NCBI GenBank assembly: GCA_904373265.1
Contig: CAJFEE010000010.1
Span: forward strand, 81,631 to 145,630
From: Candidatus Harrysmithiimonas galli
Lineage (GTDB): Bacteria > Bacillota > Bacilli > CAJFEE01
Reading direction: 5' to 3'
DNA length: 64,000 bases
The notes beneath the pieces were generated by a model that did not search any database, was not told where the DNA came from, and worked only from the letters and a program-made list of their open reading frames with translations. Both the position numbers and the translations under genes were made by a program. This document shows, piece by piece, positions 8,945 to 17,501 of this stretch (positions are counted from its first letter, which is position 1; the number at the start of each line of letters is the position of its first letter).

Positions 8945-9536
8945 AATGTATAAATTCCAATTTATTGATGGAGACTACAGAAGTTTTCAATCAGTGGTTG
9001 GCAAGATGAATGGTGCAAGTTTCCTTATTGTTGGTAGTCCTAGCAGTTTTCATTTATAAAGAATTGAGCAAAAACAATGAACATTTTTTATTATATTTGT
9101 ATAATTCAATATAAAGATTTTCCTTTAGTGTTTTCATTTTCTTTATAACTTTTTGTATCTTACGATAAAATTTGACATCATTTGTAGAATTTTTATATTG
9201 TGAAAGAAATTGAAAGCAAGGAAAATATCTAGTGTTTATGCGGTTTTTAGCGTTTCTTATTTTTTGACAGGGTAAAATATTATTCTATTTTTTTATTTCC
9301 TCTTAATCTTTTCCTTAGTTTAAACTATAAATCTGCATATTTTCTTCTTTGATACTCCTGTTCTGTATTTTTATTCAGAACAAATTGATTTCCATCTATA
9401 TTTTTGTAAAAATTTGTTGATAAAACTTGTGAATAAATTGATTCTTCTCTAATTGTTAGACAGACTTTGCAAAAAGAAAATGAGATACTGTTTTTACCAA
9501 TTTGAGAATGAAAATATTTAAAGGAAAGAGTGATTT
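8945..9536. other. Intergenic stretch upstream of spoIIGA
   Basis: About 590 bases without a supported gene. It must hold the spoIIGA promoter. Near-matches to reversed Spo0A boxes (TTCGACA) occur as TTTGACA near 9263 and TTAGACA near 9457, each with one mismatch, which would fit Spo0A control of spoIIG, but single-mismatch heptamers are common in AT-rich DNA. Confidence 0.4.
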
Positions 9537-10430
9537 ATGACTGTTTATCTAGATGTGATTTTTTTACTCAATATTTTATTTGATGCCTGTATTTTATTGA
9601 TTGTTGCATTGATTCGTAAGCAAAAGGTTCGAATATATCGTTTGTTAATTGGAGCAGTTTATGCCGCGTCTTTTGTTTTTTTTCTGTTGGGACCCTATGC
9701 CGCGTTATTTTCCTCACCAGTTGTTAAATTACTTTTTTCAATCGGTATGATATGGGTAACCTTTTTTCCTTTTACATTTCGTACCGGACTTTGTTTGTTG
9801 TTTGATTTATACGTTGTTACGTTTTCACTTGGCGGTGCTTTATTCGGTCTGCATTATTTTTTTGGACAATCACTGGAAATGCGAAGTGGTGCACTTGTAA
9901 CGAGAAATGGGGGATATGGTGATCCAGTTACGTGGGGGTTTGTTTGTATATTATTTCCAATTCTAGCTTATTTGTATATAAAAAATGATCAACATCGAAA
10001 AATGAAAAAGATCCAGGACAACTCAATCTATAACTGCCAATTTGATTTTCTCAATTTTCAAATTATCTGTAAGGGATTGTTGGATACAGGAAATCGTCTT
10101 GTTGATCCACTGACCAATCGTCCAGTTGTTATCTTGGATGTCAAACGATTTCGGCAAGCTTTACCAAATGATCTGTATGAAAAAATGATACAGCCCAATC
10201 AAGCGGTTCCAGATTTTGATAAAGTTTGGATAAAATATCGTTTACATTGGATTCCATACCGATCACTTGGAAATTCAAATGGTAGGTTAATTGGTATGGA
10301 AGCTGTTAAACTAAAAGTTTCTAACCAAGATGAAACAGTTTGTTTTTTTAAAGTGTTGGTTGCCTTTGCCTCAGAGCCATTACATACGGAGGCGTTTTCA
10401 TGTATTTTAAATCCAAAACTTTGGATATAA
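9537..10430 (+). CDS. spoIIGA: Sigma-E processing peptidase SpoIIGA
   Basis: Membrane aspartic peptidase that cleaves pro-sigma-E in the mother cell after the forespore signal SpoIIR is received. The N-terminal half (about residues 1-150) has five hydrophobic spans. The C-terminal cytoplasmic half carries the active-site motif GLLDTGNRLVDPLTNRPVV, with the Asp of DTG. The 297 aa are close to the 309 of B. subtilis. AAGGAAAGAGTGATT precedes the ATG. sigE starts 30 bases after its stop, the conserved spoIIG operon arrangement. Confidence 0.95.
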   Translation: MTVYLDVIFLLNILFDACILLIVALIRKQKVRIYRLLIGAVYAASFVFFLLGPYAALFSSPVVKLLFSIGMIWVTFFPFTFRTGLCLLFDLYVVTFSLGGALFGLHYFFGQSLEMRSGALVTRNGGYGDPVTWGFVCILFPILAYLYIKNDQHRKMKKIQDNSIYNCQFDFLNFQIICKGLLDTGNRLVDPLTNRPVVILDVKRFRQALPNDLYEKMIQPNQAVPDFDKVWIKYRLHWIPYRSLGNSNGRLIGMEAVKLKVSNQDETVCFFKVLVAFASEPLHTEAFSCILNPKLWI

Positions 10431-10460
10431 GTAAACAGATTAAATGAAAGGTTGAATGAG

Positions 10461-11180
10461 ATGAAAAGAATCCTATTAAAAATCCGAGTGTTGATGCAAA
10501 ACATATTGAGGCGTCTGCGTTTAAAGGATGAAGAGGTTTTTTATATTGGAGGAAGTGAAGCCTTGCCTTCACCATTAGAAAAAAGTGAAGAGGCATATTA
10601 TTTACATTTATTCAGTCAGGGAGATATGGAGGCAAGGAGTATTTTGATTGAACATAATTTGCGTTTGGTTGTTTATATTGCAAGGAAATTTGAGAATACA
10701 GGCATTCATATTGAGGATTTAATTTCTATTGGTTCTATTGGGTTAATTAAGGCAGTTAATACATTTAATTTAGAGAAAAAAATAAAGCTGGCAACCTATG
10801 CCTCAAGATGTATAGAAAATGAAATTTTGATGTTTTTACGCAGAAACAATAAACGTCGTTCAGAAGTTTCGTTTGACGAACCATTAAATATTGATTGGGA
10901 TGGAAATGAGCTTTTGCTTTCAGATGTGCTTGGTACGGATGATAATTTGATTACCAAAGATTTGGAAGCAAGTGTAGACCGTGTTTTGTTAAAAAAGGCA
11001 ATGCATCAATTAAATGCAAGAGAAAAACAAATTATGGAGTTGCGTTTTGGATTGAACGGAGAAGAAGAAAAAACACAAAAGGATGTAGCAGATTTATTGG
11101 GAATTTCTCAGTCTTATATTTCCAGGTTGGAAAAACGAATTATCAAGCGACTGCGAAAAGAGTTTAATAAAATGGTGTAA
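10461..11180 (+). CDS. sigE: RNA polymerase sporulation sigma factor SigE (pro-form)
   Basis: Early mother-cell sigma factor, made as an inactive precursor. A basic amphipathic pro-sequence ([13 protein letters not shown]...) is followed by [13 protein letters not shown], where SpoIIGA would cleave between Phe27 and Tyr28 by analogy with Tyr27-Tyr28 of B. subtilis. Region 2 ([29 protein letters not shown]) and region 4 ([20 protein letters not shown]) are very highly conserved. ATG 10461 gives 239 aa, the B. subtilis length; a TTG at 10452 abuts the AAAGG ribosome site. A matching sigma-E promoter precedes the deacetylase at 63.1 kb. Confidence 0.97.
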   Translation: MKRILLKIRVLMQNILRRLRLKDEEVFYIGGSEALPSPLEKSEEAYYLHLFSQGDMEARSILIEHNLRLVVYIARKFENTGIHIEDLISIGSIGLIKAVNTFNLEKKIKLATYASRCIENEILMFLRRNNKRRSEVSFDEPLNIDWDGNELLLSDVLGTDDNLITKDLEASVDRVLLKKAMHQLNAREKQIMELRFGLNGEEEKTQKDVADLLGISQSYISRLEKRIIKRLRKEFNKMV

Positions 11181-11210
11181 ATTTTGATTTTTTTAATATC
11201 GTTTAAGAAA

Positions 11211-11239
11211 GAATATTTCTTTTGTCCATGGAAATACTT
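11211..11239 (+). promoter_or_regulatory. Sigma-F/sigma-G-type promoter upstream of sigG
   Basis: GGAAATACTT (11230-11239) fits every defined position of the sigma-F -10 consensus GGNRANAHTW. GAATA at 11211-11215 is a 4/5 match to the -35 GYWTA with a 14-base spacer (15 expected). sigG is known to be sigma-F dependent in B. subtilis. Consensus-based inference. Confidence 0.5.
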
Positions 11240-11282
11240 GTCACTGTAAGATAACCTTTACAACTTCTAGGAGGGGACTTTT

Positions 11283-12059
11283 GTGGCAAGAAACAAGGTA
11301 GAAATTTGCGGTGTGGATACATCAAAGCTGCCAGTCATTAAAAATGATAAAATGCGGCAGCTATTTGCCGAAATGCAGGCGGGAAACCGTGAAGCAAGAG
11401 AAGAGTTAATCTACGGGAATTTACGACTTGTTTTGAGCGTGATTCAAAGGTTTCATAATCGTGGCGAGTATGTGGACGATTTATTTCAGGTAGGTTGCAT
11501 TGGCTTAATGAAATCAATTGATAACTTTGATTTAAGTCAAAATGTGCGTTTTTCCACTTATGCAGTTCCAATGATTATCGGTGAAATCAGAAGATATTTG
11601 CGGGACAATAATCCGATTCGTGTGTCACGTTCACTGCGTGATATTGCTTATAAAGCCTTGCAAGTACGTGAGCGTTTAATTGGAGAAAATGCAAAAGACC
11701 CGACACCAGAGCAAATTGCCAAGGAGCTGGATGTTAGTCAGGAAGAGGTTGTTTTTGCATTGGATGCAATTCAAGATCCGGTTTCATTGTTTGAGCCGAT
11801 TTATAATGATGGGGGAGATCCAATTTTTGTTATGGATCAGTTGGGAGATGAACGGGTAAAAGACGAGCACTGGCTTGATGAGCTTGCACTGCGAGAAGGT
11901 TTGAAACTGTTGAATGCAAGAGAAAAGTTGATTATTGGTAAACGTTTTTTTCAAGGGAAAACACAAATGGAAGTTGCAGAAGAAATTGGAATCAGTCAAG
12001 CGCAGGTTTCACGTTTGGAGAAAGCTGCAATTAAACAAATGAATAAAAATATTCAATGA
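11283..12059 (+). CDS. sigG: RNA polymerase sporulation sigma factor SigG
   Basis: Late forespore sigma factor. The N-terminus RNKVEICGVDTSKLPV is the diagnostic SigG start. Region 2 (NLRLVLSVIQRFHNRGEY, DDLFQVGCIGLMKSIDNFD), region 3 (RVSRSLRDIAYKALQ) and region 4 (TQMEVAEEIGISQAQVSRLEK) are all intact. The 258-aa length is usual. A GTG start follows GGAGGGG at about 11270-11277. It follows sigE by about 100 bases, which contain a separate forespore-type promoter, so it can be transcribed apart from spoIIGA-sigE. Confidence 0.97.
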   Translation: MARNKVEICGVDTSKLPVIKNDKMRQLFAEMQAGNREAREELIYGNLRLVLSVIQRFHNRGEYVDDLFQVGCIGLMKSIDNFDLSQNVRFSTYAVPMIIGEIRRYLRDNNPIRVSRSLRDIAYKALQVRERLIGENAKDPTPEQIAKELDVSQEEVVFALDAIQDPVSLFEPIYNDGGDPIFVMDQLGDERVKDEHWLDELALREGLKLLNAREKLIIGKRFFQGKTQMEVAEEIGISQAQVSRLEKAAIKQMNKNIQ

Positions 12060-12158
12060 CAAACTGGAATCCTGTTACTTTTTTCCAAGAAAAATCTGGT
12101 TGGATTTCTGATGGAAAAATTTTATGTAGCCAATATATAGTAACATTCAGTTGAGTTG

Positions 12159-12176
12159 AACAGCTTGCTGTTTTTT
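12159..12176 (+). terminator. Possible short terminator downstream of sigG
   Basis: Five-base stem AACAG/CTGTT, loop CTTG, followed by TTTTTT. Weak stem, but in the expected place. Confidence 0.4.
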
Positions 12177-12344
12177 GTATGAGATAACAAGGTAAATACC
12201 TTAACAAAATTGCATGATTCTAAATGACAAATAATTTATATTATATATAATTTATTTTAAAAATATTAGGATTTTATTGTTTAAGATCTGGTTTTGTACA
12301 GATTAAATAACCGAAAAAATGCTTATATCTTTTTATAGATGTTT

Positions 12345-12396
12345 AAAGAAGCGGAAAAAAGCTTTTGTTTTTAAGGGTTTTACCGTTTCTTTTTAT
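12345..12396 (+). terminator. Terminator-like hairpin without an obvious upstream gene
   Basis: AAAGAAGCGG (12345-12354) pairs with CCGTTTCTTT (12383-12392) with one G-T pair; AAAAAAGCTTTT lies in the loop and can form an inner stem; TTTATA follows. No gene precedes it for 285 bases, so it may end the sigG transcript or an unannotated short RNA. Confidence 0.4.
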
Positions 12397-12735
12397 ATCT
12401 TGCTGTATTTTTCGCATAACTTTCTTTTGTACGCTGAAGGGTTCAAATATATGTGACATAATAACATCTGCAATTTGAAGTTTAGTCGGTTTGATCTTAC
12501 TGTCTCTTTTCTATTTCTTTCCTTTTTTAGCATCCAGAAATTCCATAGTAAGTCAAGCACAGAAACTTCATATTTTTGTTCTTCAAATGTTGGTTGAAAA
12601 GCGTTTTAACTCCTTTTATATGAAAAGTGGTCATGGAAATGTTTATATTTTTGTAGTAATATGTATTGATAAATAATAGAGAATCCATTCATATAATGAA
12701 ATAACAATAAATCAGAATTTAAGGGGATTGAAACG

Positions 12736-13305
12736 ATGGGCTTGTTTGACCAATTCAAAAATAATAATGTAAATATCAAGGAGCAGATTCAAGAAACAAA
12801 TGCCAAATTGTTAATAGAAATTGCACGAATTGTTACTCGTGGAAGTGAAAATATAATGTCTGAAATTGCAGATTGTATTTCAGATACAAAGACTTATTTT
12901 TATAGACATATTGAACGATTTCAAGAACGTGGGATAAATGAATTCGATGATAAAAGTTTTATTCAATGGATTTCTCTTGTTGATATTTTAGAAAAAACTC
13001 AATATGTATTTGAATGTGACTGGAAAGAAGAAAAAGAAGAGTTTGTTTATGGTATTCAAAGCTTGTTTTTTGTTGAGCTGGATCATTTACCAGCAGAAGA
13101 GACATGGTTTGATGAAACTGAAGGCGTAACAATGTGGTGTATGATTCTTGATGATAAATGGAGGAAGCAAGGAATTGGTATTTATGCTTTTGATATTGAT
13201 AGTGATAGCTATGTGCTTTTTCCTTGTAAAACACAAGAATTTTCCAAATTGAGAGCCTATGCCAAACAATTGGGATTTAGGATTGATTACGCAAAAAATA
13301 TGTAA
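12736..13305 (+). CDS. Hypothetical protein, possibly DUF6630-like
   Basis: A 189-aa soluble, acidic protein that I do not firmly recognise. It has a helical N-terminal third and a C-terminal half rich in aromatic residues, with the blocks DETEGVTMWCMILDD and GIGIYAFDIDSDSYVLFP. The WC..LDDKWR and D-D-S-D-S-Y-V pattern recalls the uncharacterised DUF6630 family, but this is memory-based and low confidence. AAGGGGATTG precedes the ATG, and the frame is clearly coding. It is a stand-alone gene where B. subtilis has ylmA/ylmC, so it is accessory to the conserved block. No function is proposed. Confidence 0.65.
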   Translation: MGLFDQFKNNNVNIKEQIQETNAKLLIEIARIVTRGSENIMSEIADCISDTKTYFYRHIERFQERGINEFDDKSFIQWISLVDILEKTQYVFECDWKEEKEEFVYGIQSLFFVELDHLPAEETWFDETEGVTMWCMILDDKWRKQGIGIYAFDIDSDSYVLFPCKTQEFSKLRAYAKQLGFRIDYAKNM

Positions 13306-13859
13306 TGAAGCTTTATATAAGTGACTTTTTATTTTAGGTAGGATTATAAGCATTTTAGAACATCGTTGTAAGATGCCAAAATTATAGCAAAGCACTTTTT
13401 CTTGTCAATTGATGAAATGAATGGTCAGTCATGATGAACAAGTCTGTTTTCTTTTATCCAGTAATTAAGATCATGCAATAGAGGCTAAAAACTTGATTTA
13501 ATTGATTTTTCAAATACGATAGCAGTAGAGATAGAGGATTGTATTTTCATCCACTTTGAAATACTCTATATCTATTGCTAATGATAAGCAGTTATAAAGG
13601 AATCAATTTTTTACTATCGTTTTGATTGATTGTAACACTTTTTATACGTTTAGGATGTAAAAAAGTATCAGCGCATTTTTGTCATTGTCCGAGAACATAT
13701 TATCAAAAAATCAAAATTAATTTTTATATATTTGTCGGAATATATTTATATTTTATCATATTTTTTTCATAACAGGAAAAGCTGTTTTTGTGGTGGATCA
13801 TTTTTTTAATCTAGCAGTTGTTTTTTCAGCAGACTATAGTAGAAAAAATCCGATATAGT
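13306..13859. other. Intergenic stretch, no gene; contains a long hairpin
   Basis: About 550 AT-rich bases leading to the IS200/IS605 remnant. No open frame with a ribosome site was found. The only clear structure is the inverted repeat at 13521-13579. Confidence 0.5.
13521..13579. repeat. Long imperfect inverted repeat
   Basis: AGCAGTAGAGATAGAG (13521-13536) faces CTCTATATCTATTGCT (13564-13579), 14 of 16 positions paired and the other two G-T compatible. An inner stem GTATTT/AAATAC (13541-13546, 13559-13564) can extend it as an alternative. No T run follows, so it is not a standard terminator. It could be a structured RNA element or a small insertion remnant. Confidence 0.6.
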
Positions 13860-13914
13860 TTTGTTTCCATTTCATTTAGGCAGAAGTCGCCCATCCTTTA
13901 TCAGGGTGATGAAT

Positions 13915-13959
13915 GCCGTTTTGGTTATGCGAGCTATCAAAGATCACTCGAAAACCGGC
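13915..13959 (+). repeat. Left-end hairpin of the IS200/IS605 remnant
   Basis: GCCGTTTT (13915-13922) pairs with AAAACCGGC (13951-13959) with one bulge; an inner stem CGAG (13930-13933) / CTCG (13947-13950) continues it. Subterminal hairpins of this type are what the Y1 transposase binds. Confidence 0.55.
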
Positions 13960-13964
13960 ATAAA

Positions 13965-13986
13965 AGGCAATATTGCCTTTTTATTT
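13965..13986 (+). terminator. Short terminator inside the element's left end
   Basis: AGGCAA-TA-TTGCCT followed by a T-rich run. IS200 elements typically carry such a stem before tnpA to block read-through from outside. Confidence 0.6.
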
Positions 13987-14012
13987 TGCCCTATGTTATA
14001 ATCAGTATATAA

Positions 14013-14430
14013 ATGAAATGGATTGATATAACAATGGATTTAGATACAAATAATCATTCAGTATTTCTTTTACATTATCATCTTGTCTTGGTGACAAAAT
14101 ATCGTAGACAAGTTATTGATGATGAAATATCTGAGTTTGCTAAAGATACTTTTATACGAATTGCAGAATCTTATCACATTACGCTAGTTGAATGGAATCA
14201 TGATAAAGACCATGTTCATATTGTGTTCAAGGCGCAACCGAAAACGGAACTCACAAAATTTATATAAAAGCGCTAGCTCTCGATTGATCAAACGTGACTT
14301 TCCAAGAATAAAAAAATCACTATGGAAAGAAATGTTCTGGTCTAAAAGTTTTTGTCTTTTGACAATAGGCAGTGCCCCAATGGATGTCATAAAAAAATAT
14401 ATTCAAAATCAAAGAAATAACCATAAATAG
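14013..14430 (+). pseudogene. tnpA: Broken IS200/IS605 transposase TnpA (Y1, HUH type)
   Basis: The family protein is a single-strand-specific transposase of about 130-150 aa. Here the first part reads HSVFLLHYHLVLVTKYRRQ and the HUH-bearing DKDHVHIVFKAQ, then TKFI and a stop at 14265-14267. The rest continues in another frame: SASSRLIKRDFPRIKK, WSKSFCLLTIGSAP and VIKKYIQNQ, which holds the catalytic Tyr, ending at 14430. The join lies near 14260-14268 and is best explained by a short deletion (about 8 bases if the ancestor read TKFINAYKSAS). ATG 14034 is the usual start; ATG 14013 is also open. All active-site residues remain, so the break is probably recent. Confidence 0.85.
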
Positions 14431-14455
14431 AAAACAGGTATGCCTTATAGAATGA

Positions 14456-14536
14456 GTAAAAGTTTATCAATTCAGAATCTATACTACATATGAACAGGAA
14501 GTTTTCTTCATGAAATCTTTTGGTTGCGTTCATTAG
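14456..14536 (+). pseudogene. tnpB: Fossil of the TnpB N-terminus
   Basis: Twenty-six codons reading FRIYTTYEQEVFF and then KSFGCVH before an in-frame TAG. This is the recognisable start of TnpB, the RNA-guided nuclease of IS605 elements, whose N-termini typically read YKFRIYPTKEQ...FxxTFGCVRF. There is no in-frame ATG: ATG 14452 is in a different frame, so the start itself is also damaged. The remaining 300 or more codons, including the RuvC-like and zinc-finger parts, are absent; only about 65 bases separate the fossil from the element's right-end structure. Confidence 0.7.
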
Positions 14537-14599
14537 GAACTATGGGGATAGTTTGGTAAATAAGAGAAACTACTGTTCATAAAGAAAGACGCTTGTGTG

Positions 14600-14669
14600 T
14601 TTATTCCCTCAAAGCTCCCACTTCAAGCGCTAAGAACCGTTAGGTTTAGCTAGGTGGCGAGTGGTTCAC
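14600..14669 (+). ncRNA. IS605-type right end resembling an omega-RNA scaffold
   Basis: CTCCCAC (14615-14621) pairs with GTGG-C-GAG (14654-14661, one bulge), enclosing AGC/GCT and CTAA-gaaccg-TTAG. GTTCAC ends at 14669. In IS605 elements the 3' end of tnpB and the right end encode the guide RNA scaffold, with the guide read from the flank; here the guide would begin at about 14670. Since tnpB is gone, it is probably a relic. Confidence 0.5.
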
Positions 14670-15058
14670 GAGTTACTGGTAAACTATTGGGATGAACTGT
14701 AAAAAATGATCTGACTCCATGTTATAAAATCTAAATTTTAAAAAAGTAAGCCTGAGATAAAAGTGTTTTTTCAGGATGGATTGATGGAAAATCTTTTTAA
14801 AAGAAAGATAGAAAAAGCAGTTGGTTTCTATAAAAAAGGGTAAGTTAAGCTTTGCTTTAAAATTCAACAATCGTTTCAATGACTTATGAATGAGCCGTTA
14901 AAAAGCAATTGTTTTTTATATTTTTTACCATTATTTTTCATGATATGGATCATAAATCAAGCCAACCAAATTTGACGAAGAAGGTCTCTTTAGAAATGAC
15001 AAAAATTCATTGGTTTCGTGAAAAAGTATGGTAAAATAAACATAAAAGGGGGCTTTTG
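14670..15058. other. Intergenic stretch before pgeF
   Basis: About 390 bases with no supported gene. Near the end, TTGGTT (about 15010) and TAAAAT (about 15032) with a 16-base spacer could be the promoter of the pgeF-ylmE-sepF group. Confidence 0.45.
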
Positions 15059-15883
15059 ATGCAGGATTTGTTTGAGCCAACTGATTGGGTGGGCATATAC
15101 GAACCGAAACGTGTTACATCGAAATTTCCAAATTTAACCATTGGTTTTACTACGCGAAACGGCGGTGTATCTACAGAACCATTTCATTCGTTGAATGTGG
15201 GTTTGCATGTGCAAGATCATCAAGAGTGCATCATTCAAAACCGTACATATATTGCTGAGCAAATTGGTTTTCCACTCTCTGCTTGGGTAACCATTGAACA
15301 GGTTCATGGTTCCCATATTCAAAAGCTGTGCATAAAAGATTTATATCAAGAGAACCAGACGTCTCATGTACCTTTATATTCAGCATGTGATGGGATTTAT
15401 ACAAATCATAGGGGAGTTTTGTTGGTAACCTTCTATGCGGATTGTGTTCCTTTATACTTCTATGCCCCCAAGCATCATTTAATTGGACTTGCACATAGCG
15501 GGTGGAAAGGAACCGCAGCACAAATCGGGCGAAAGATGATTGATACTTGGATGCAAGAGGAAGGTGTTTTGCCCAAGGAAGTCTATGTTATCATTGGTCC
15601 GGCAATCGGTTCTTGCTGTTATACTGTAGATTCAAAAGTTCAATCTGCCATAGCCAACACATTGCCACCCAAATGGGTAGAGAAAATTTATAGACCTATT
15701 TTTGATGGGAAGTATGCTATTGATTTAAAATTGACTTGTTACTATCAAATATTAGAGTGTAATATACCTGAGAACCAAATTTATCAAACAAACCATTGTA
15801 CAAGTTGTTTAAATGAAGTATATTTTTCTTATCGAAGAGATCAAGGGAAAACGGGAAGAATGATGAGCTTTATTGGATTATAG
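15059..15883 (+). CDS. pgeF: Polyphenol oxidase-fold purine nucleoside phosphorylase / peptidoglycan editing factor PgeF (YlmD)
   Basis: A 274-aa member of the YfiH/laccase-domain family, reported to act on purine nucleosides and, in E. coli, to keep wrong amino acids out of peptidoglycan precursors. The signature segments are GFTTRNGGVS, EQVHGSHI, VTFYADCVPLYF, LAHSGWKGTAAQIG and IGPAIGSCCY; the His, Cys and His in VHG, ADC and AHSG form the metal site. AAAGGGGG precedes ATG 15059 (the frame also opens with TTG 15056). ylmE follows 13 bases after its stop, as in the B. subtilis ylmDEFGH-divIVA group. Confidence 0.92.
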   Translation: MQDLFEPTDWVGIYEPKRVTSKFPNLTIGFTTRNGGVSTEPFHSLNVGLHVQDHQECIIQNRTYIAEQIGFPLSAWVTIEQVHGSHIQKLCIKDLYQENQTSHVPLYSACDGIYTNHRGVLLVTFYADCVPLYFYAPKHHLIGLAHSGWKGTAAQIGRKMIDTWMQEEGVLPKEVYVIIGPAIGSCCYTVDSKVQSAIANTLPPKWVEKIYRPIFDGKYAIDLKLTCYYQILECNIPENQIYQTNHCTSCLNEVYFSYRRDQGKTGRMMSFIGL

Positions 15884-15896
15884 GGAGGTTTTTTAT

Positions 15897-16571
15897 ATGA
15901 AGGTGGCACAGCAGCTTGCAAAAGTAAAGGAAAAAATTCAAGCCGCGTGTACACGTGTTGGACGAAATCCGGAAGAAGTAAAGATTGTGGCAGTAACAAA
16001 ATATGCCAGCAATGAACGGACAAAAGAAGCTATAGAGGCGGGCTTGCTTCATATTGGAGAAAATCGACTTGAAGGATTAAAAGAAAAACAAGCATTTTTA
16101 ACGGATTTCAATATACAGTGGCATTTTATTGGTTCTTTGCAAAGCCGAAAGGTAAAGGAGGTTTTGCATTCTGGTGTTCACTATATTCATTCTTTAGATC
16201 GTTTATCATTGGCAGAAGAAATTCAAAAGCGGAGTATCTCAGTGGTTCGTTGCTTCGTTCAAGTGAATGTTTCAAAAGAAGAATCCAAACATGGACTGGC
16301 TGTTTGGGAATTGAATCCATTTATTCAAGCATTGGAGCAATTTCCAAATATTTGTGTGGTCGGCTTGATGACAATGGCACCTTTAAAAGCAACAAAAGAA
16401 GAGCTTCGTTTGTATTTTCGCCAATTGAAAAAACTACAATTAGAAATTGAAGCTATGCAGCTTTCTTATGCTCCTTGTCATGAATGTTCCATGGGAATGT
16501 CCAATGATTTTGAAATTGCTGTTGAAGAAGGTGCAACGTTTATTCGGTTAGGGACTGTTTTAGTGGGATAA
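15897..16571 (+). CDS. ylmE: YggS/PLPBP family pyridoxal phosphate homeostasis protein (YlmE)
   Basis: A 224-aa single-domain alanine racemase-like TIM barrel that binds PLP and is implicated in B6 and amino-acid balance; it has no known catalytic turnover. The PLP lysine is in VAVTKYASNE (about residue 36). IGENRLEGLKEK, IQWHFIGSLQSRK and HECSMGMSNDFEIAVEEGATFIRLG are family hallmarks. The start is ATG 15897 after GGGAGG (15883-15888). It lies directly before sepF, the common Bacillota arrangement linking this family to division genes. Confidence 0.93.
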   Translation: MKVAQQLAKVKEKIQAACTRVGRNPEEVKIVAVTKYASNERTKEAIEAGLLHIGENRLEGLKEKQAFLTDFNIQWHFIGSLQSRKVKEVLHSGVHYIHSLDRLSLAEEIQKRSISVVRCFVQVNVSKEESKHGLAVWELNPFIQALEQFPNICVVGLMTMAPLKATKEELRLYFRQLKKLQLEIEAMQLSYAPCHECSMGMSNDFEIAVEEGATFIRLGTVLVG

Positions 16572-16611
16572 TGAATAATGAAAATGTATAAAAATATAGG
16601 GGGGAAAGAAG

Positions 16612-17085
16612 ATGTTTCAAAAACTAAAGCAATATTTGTCCTTAAATGATGATGAAGATTTTATCGATGAATATGAAGAAAAGCAACATGATAAATTTGA
16701 ATCTGAGGCAAGAGCAAATGCGTTTTTAGAAAAACCAGAGACAGGAGCTGGAAAGGCCAAGGTGCTAAGCTTGGTGTCATCCAATCCTTCAAGAGGCGAA
16801 ACCATGCCCAAAGTAGTTTTGGTGGAGCCACGTTCTTATCAAGAGGTACAGGATATTGCAGATCATTTAAAAGGTCGAAAAGCAGTTATTATTAATTTAC
16901 AGCGGATGCCAAAGGATCAAGCCAAGCGTGTTGTTGATTTTTTGAGCGGAACCGTTTATGCAATTAACGGTGACATTCAAAAGTTGGGGCTACAAACTTT
17001 TATTTGTACTCCAGATAATGTGGATGTTAGTGGTACAATTACAGACTATATTCAAGAAACAGATCAAATGGATAAAAGGTGGTAA
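16612..17085 (+). CDS. sepF: Cell division protein SepF
   Basis: A 157-aa FtsZ-binding membrane anchor that bundles FtsZ and acts partly in place of FtsA. The N-terminal [11 protein letters not shown] forms the amphipathic membrane helix. An acidic, flexible linker follows (about 15-75). The SepF domain runs from about 65 to 145 ([53 protein letters not shown]). GGGGGGAAAGAAG precedes the ATG. It is expected to bind the C-terminal peptide of the FtsZ encoded at 5.3 kb. Confidence 0.95.
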   Translation: MFQKLKQYLSLNDDEDFIDEYEEKQHDKFESEARANAFLEKPETGAGKAKVLSLVSSNPSRGETMPKVVLVEPRSYQEVQDIADHLKGRKAVIINLQRMPKDQAKRVVDFLSGTVYAINGDIQKLGLQTFICTPDNVDVSGTITDYIQETDQMDKRW

Positions 17086-17090
17086 ATATT

Positions 17091-17354
17091 TTGGATTTAT
17101 TATATACAGTTTTATATTATGCCTTGCAGCTTTATACTTTCGCGATTATTGCCTATATTTTCATGTCATGGTTTCCTGGTGCAAGAGAAAGTGCGTTTGG
17201 TGAATTTTTGTCGAATATATGCGAACCGTATTTAGCACCTTTTCGTCGTATCATTCCTCCGATTGGTATGTTTGATTTTTCGCCAATTGTCGCTATTTTT
17301 CTATTGCAGTTTGCCGTGTATGGTTTGAATTTTATTTTCAGCAGGATTTCATAG
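17091..17354 (+). CDS. ylmG: YggT family membrane protein (YlmG)
   Basis: An 87-aa protein with two hydrophobic spans (about 2-27 and 63-84) around a conserved SWFPGARES...[19 protein letters not shown] loop typical of the YggT/YlmG family, which is linked to septum placement and, in plastids, nucleoid distribution. The start is TTG 17091, 8 bases after AAAGGTGG (17075-17082); the GTG at 17079 lies inside that site. It follows the sepF stop by 5 bases. Confidence 0.9.
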   Translation: MDLLYTVLYYALQLYTFAIIAYIFMSWFPGARESAFGEFLSNICEPYLAPFRRIIPPIGMFDFSPIVAIFLLQFAVYGLNFIFSRIS

Positions 17355-17501
17355 TATGTAAAGAGAAGAAGGTCAATCCCTCTCTTTTCGTCCTCTAATT
17401 TGGTAAACCAATTGGATTTTGGGATTTGATGACTGAATTTTATTTATGAATTGGGTTATGGTGTCTATGAGATATAAGTTTTTAGAAAGGATTTTATACA
17501 T

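Larger units (their letters stand above)
12060..12735. other. Intergenic stretch after sigG with hairpins, no gene
   Basis: About 675 AT-rich bases. A small hairpin AACAG-CTTG-CTGTT with a T6 tail (12159-12176) may end the sigG transcript. A second, larger hairpin at 12345-12392 is listed separately. An open frame at 12491-12676 lacks a ribosome site and coding character. B. subtilis has ylmA and ylmC after sigG; neither is present. Confidence 0.5.
13860..14669 (+). mobile_element. Decayed IS200/IS605-family element
   Basis: Composite remnant on the + strand: a structured left end (13915-13986), a frameshifted Y1 transposase tnpA (14013-14430), a 26-codon fossil of the start of tnpB (14456-14536), a deletion removing the rest of tnpB, and a structured right end (about 14600-14669). 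This layout, tnpA then tnpB between hairpin ends without terminal inverted repeats, is that of IS605-type elements. The outer left boundary is approximate. Both genes are broken, so it cannot move by itself. Confidence 0.75.

Noticed and set aside
9257..9465. Possible Spo0A boxes before spoIIGA
   Set aside because: Two heptamers with one mismatch each, but such words are frequent in AT-rich DNA and no matching -10 with 22-base spacing was found.
12491..12676. 61-codon open frame after sigG
   Set aside because: No ribosome site, no recognisable domain, low-complexity composition.
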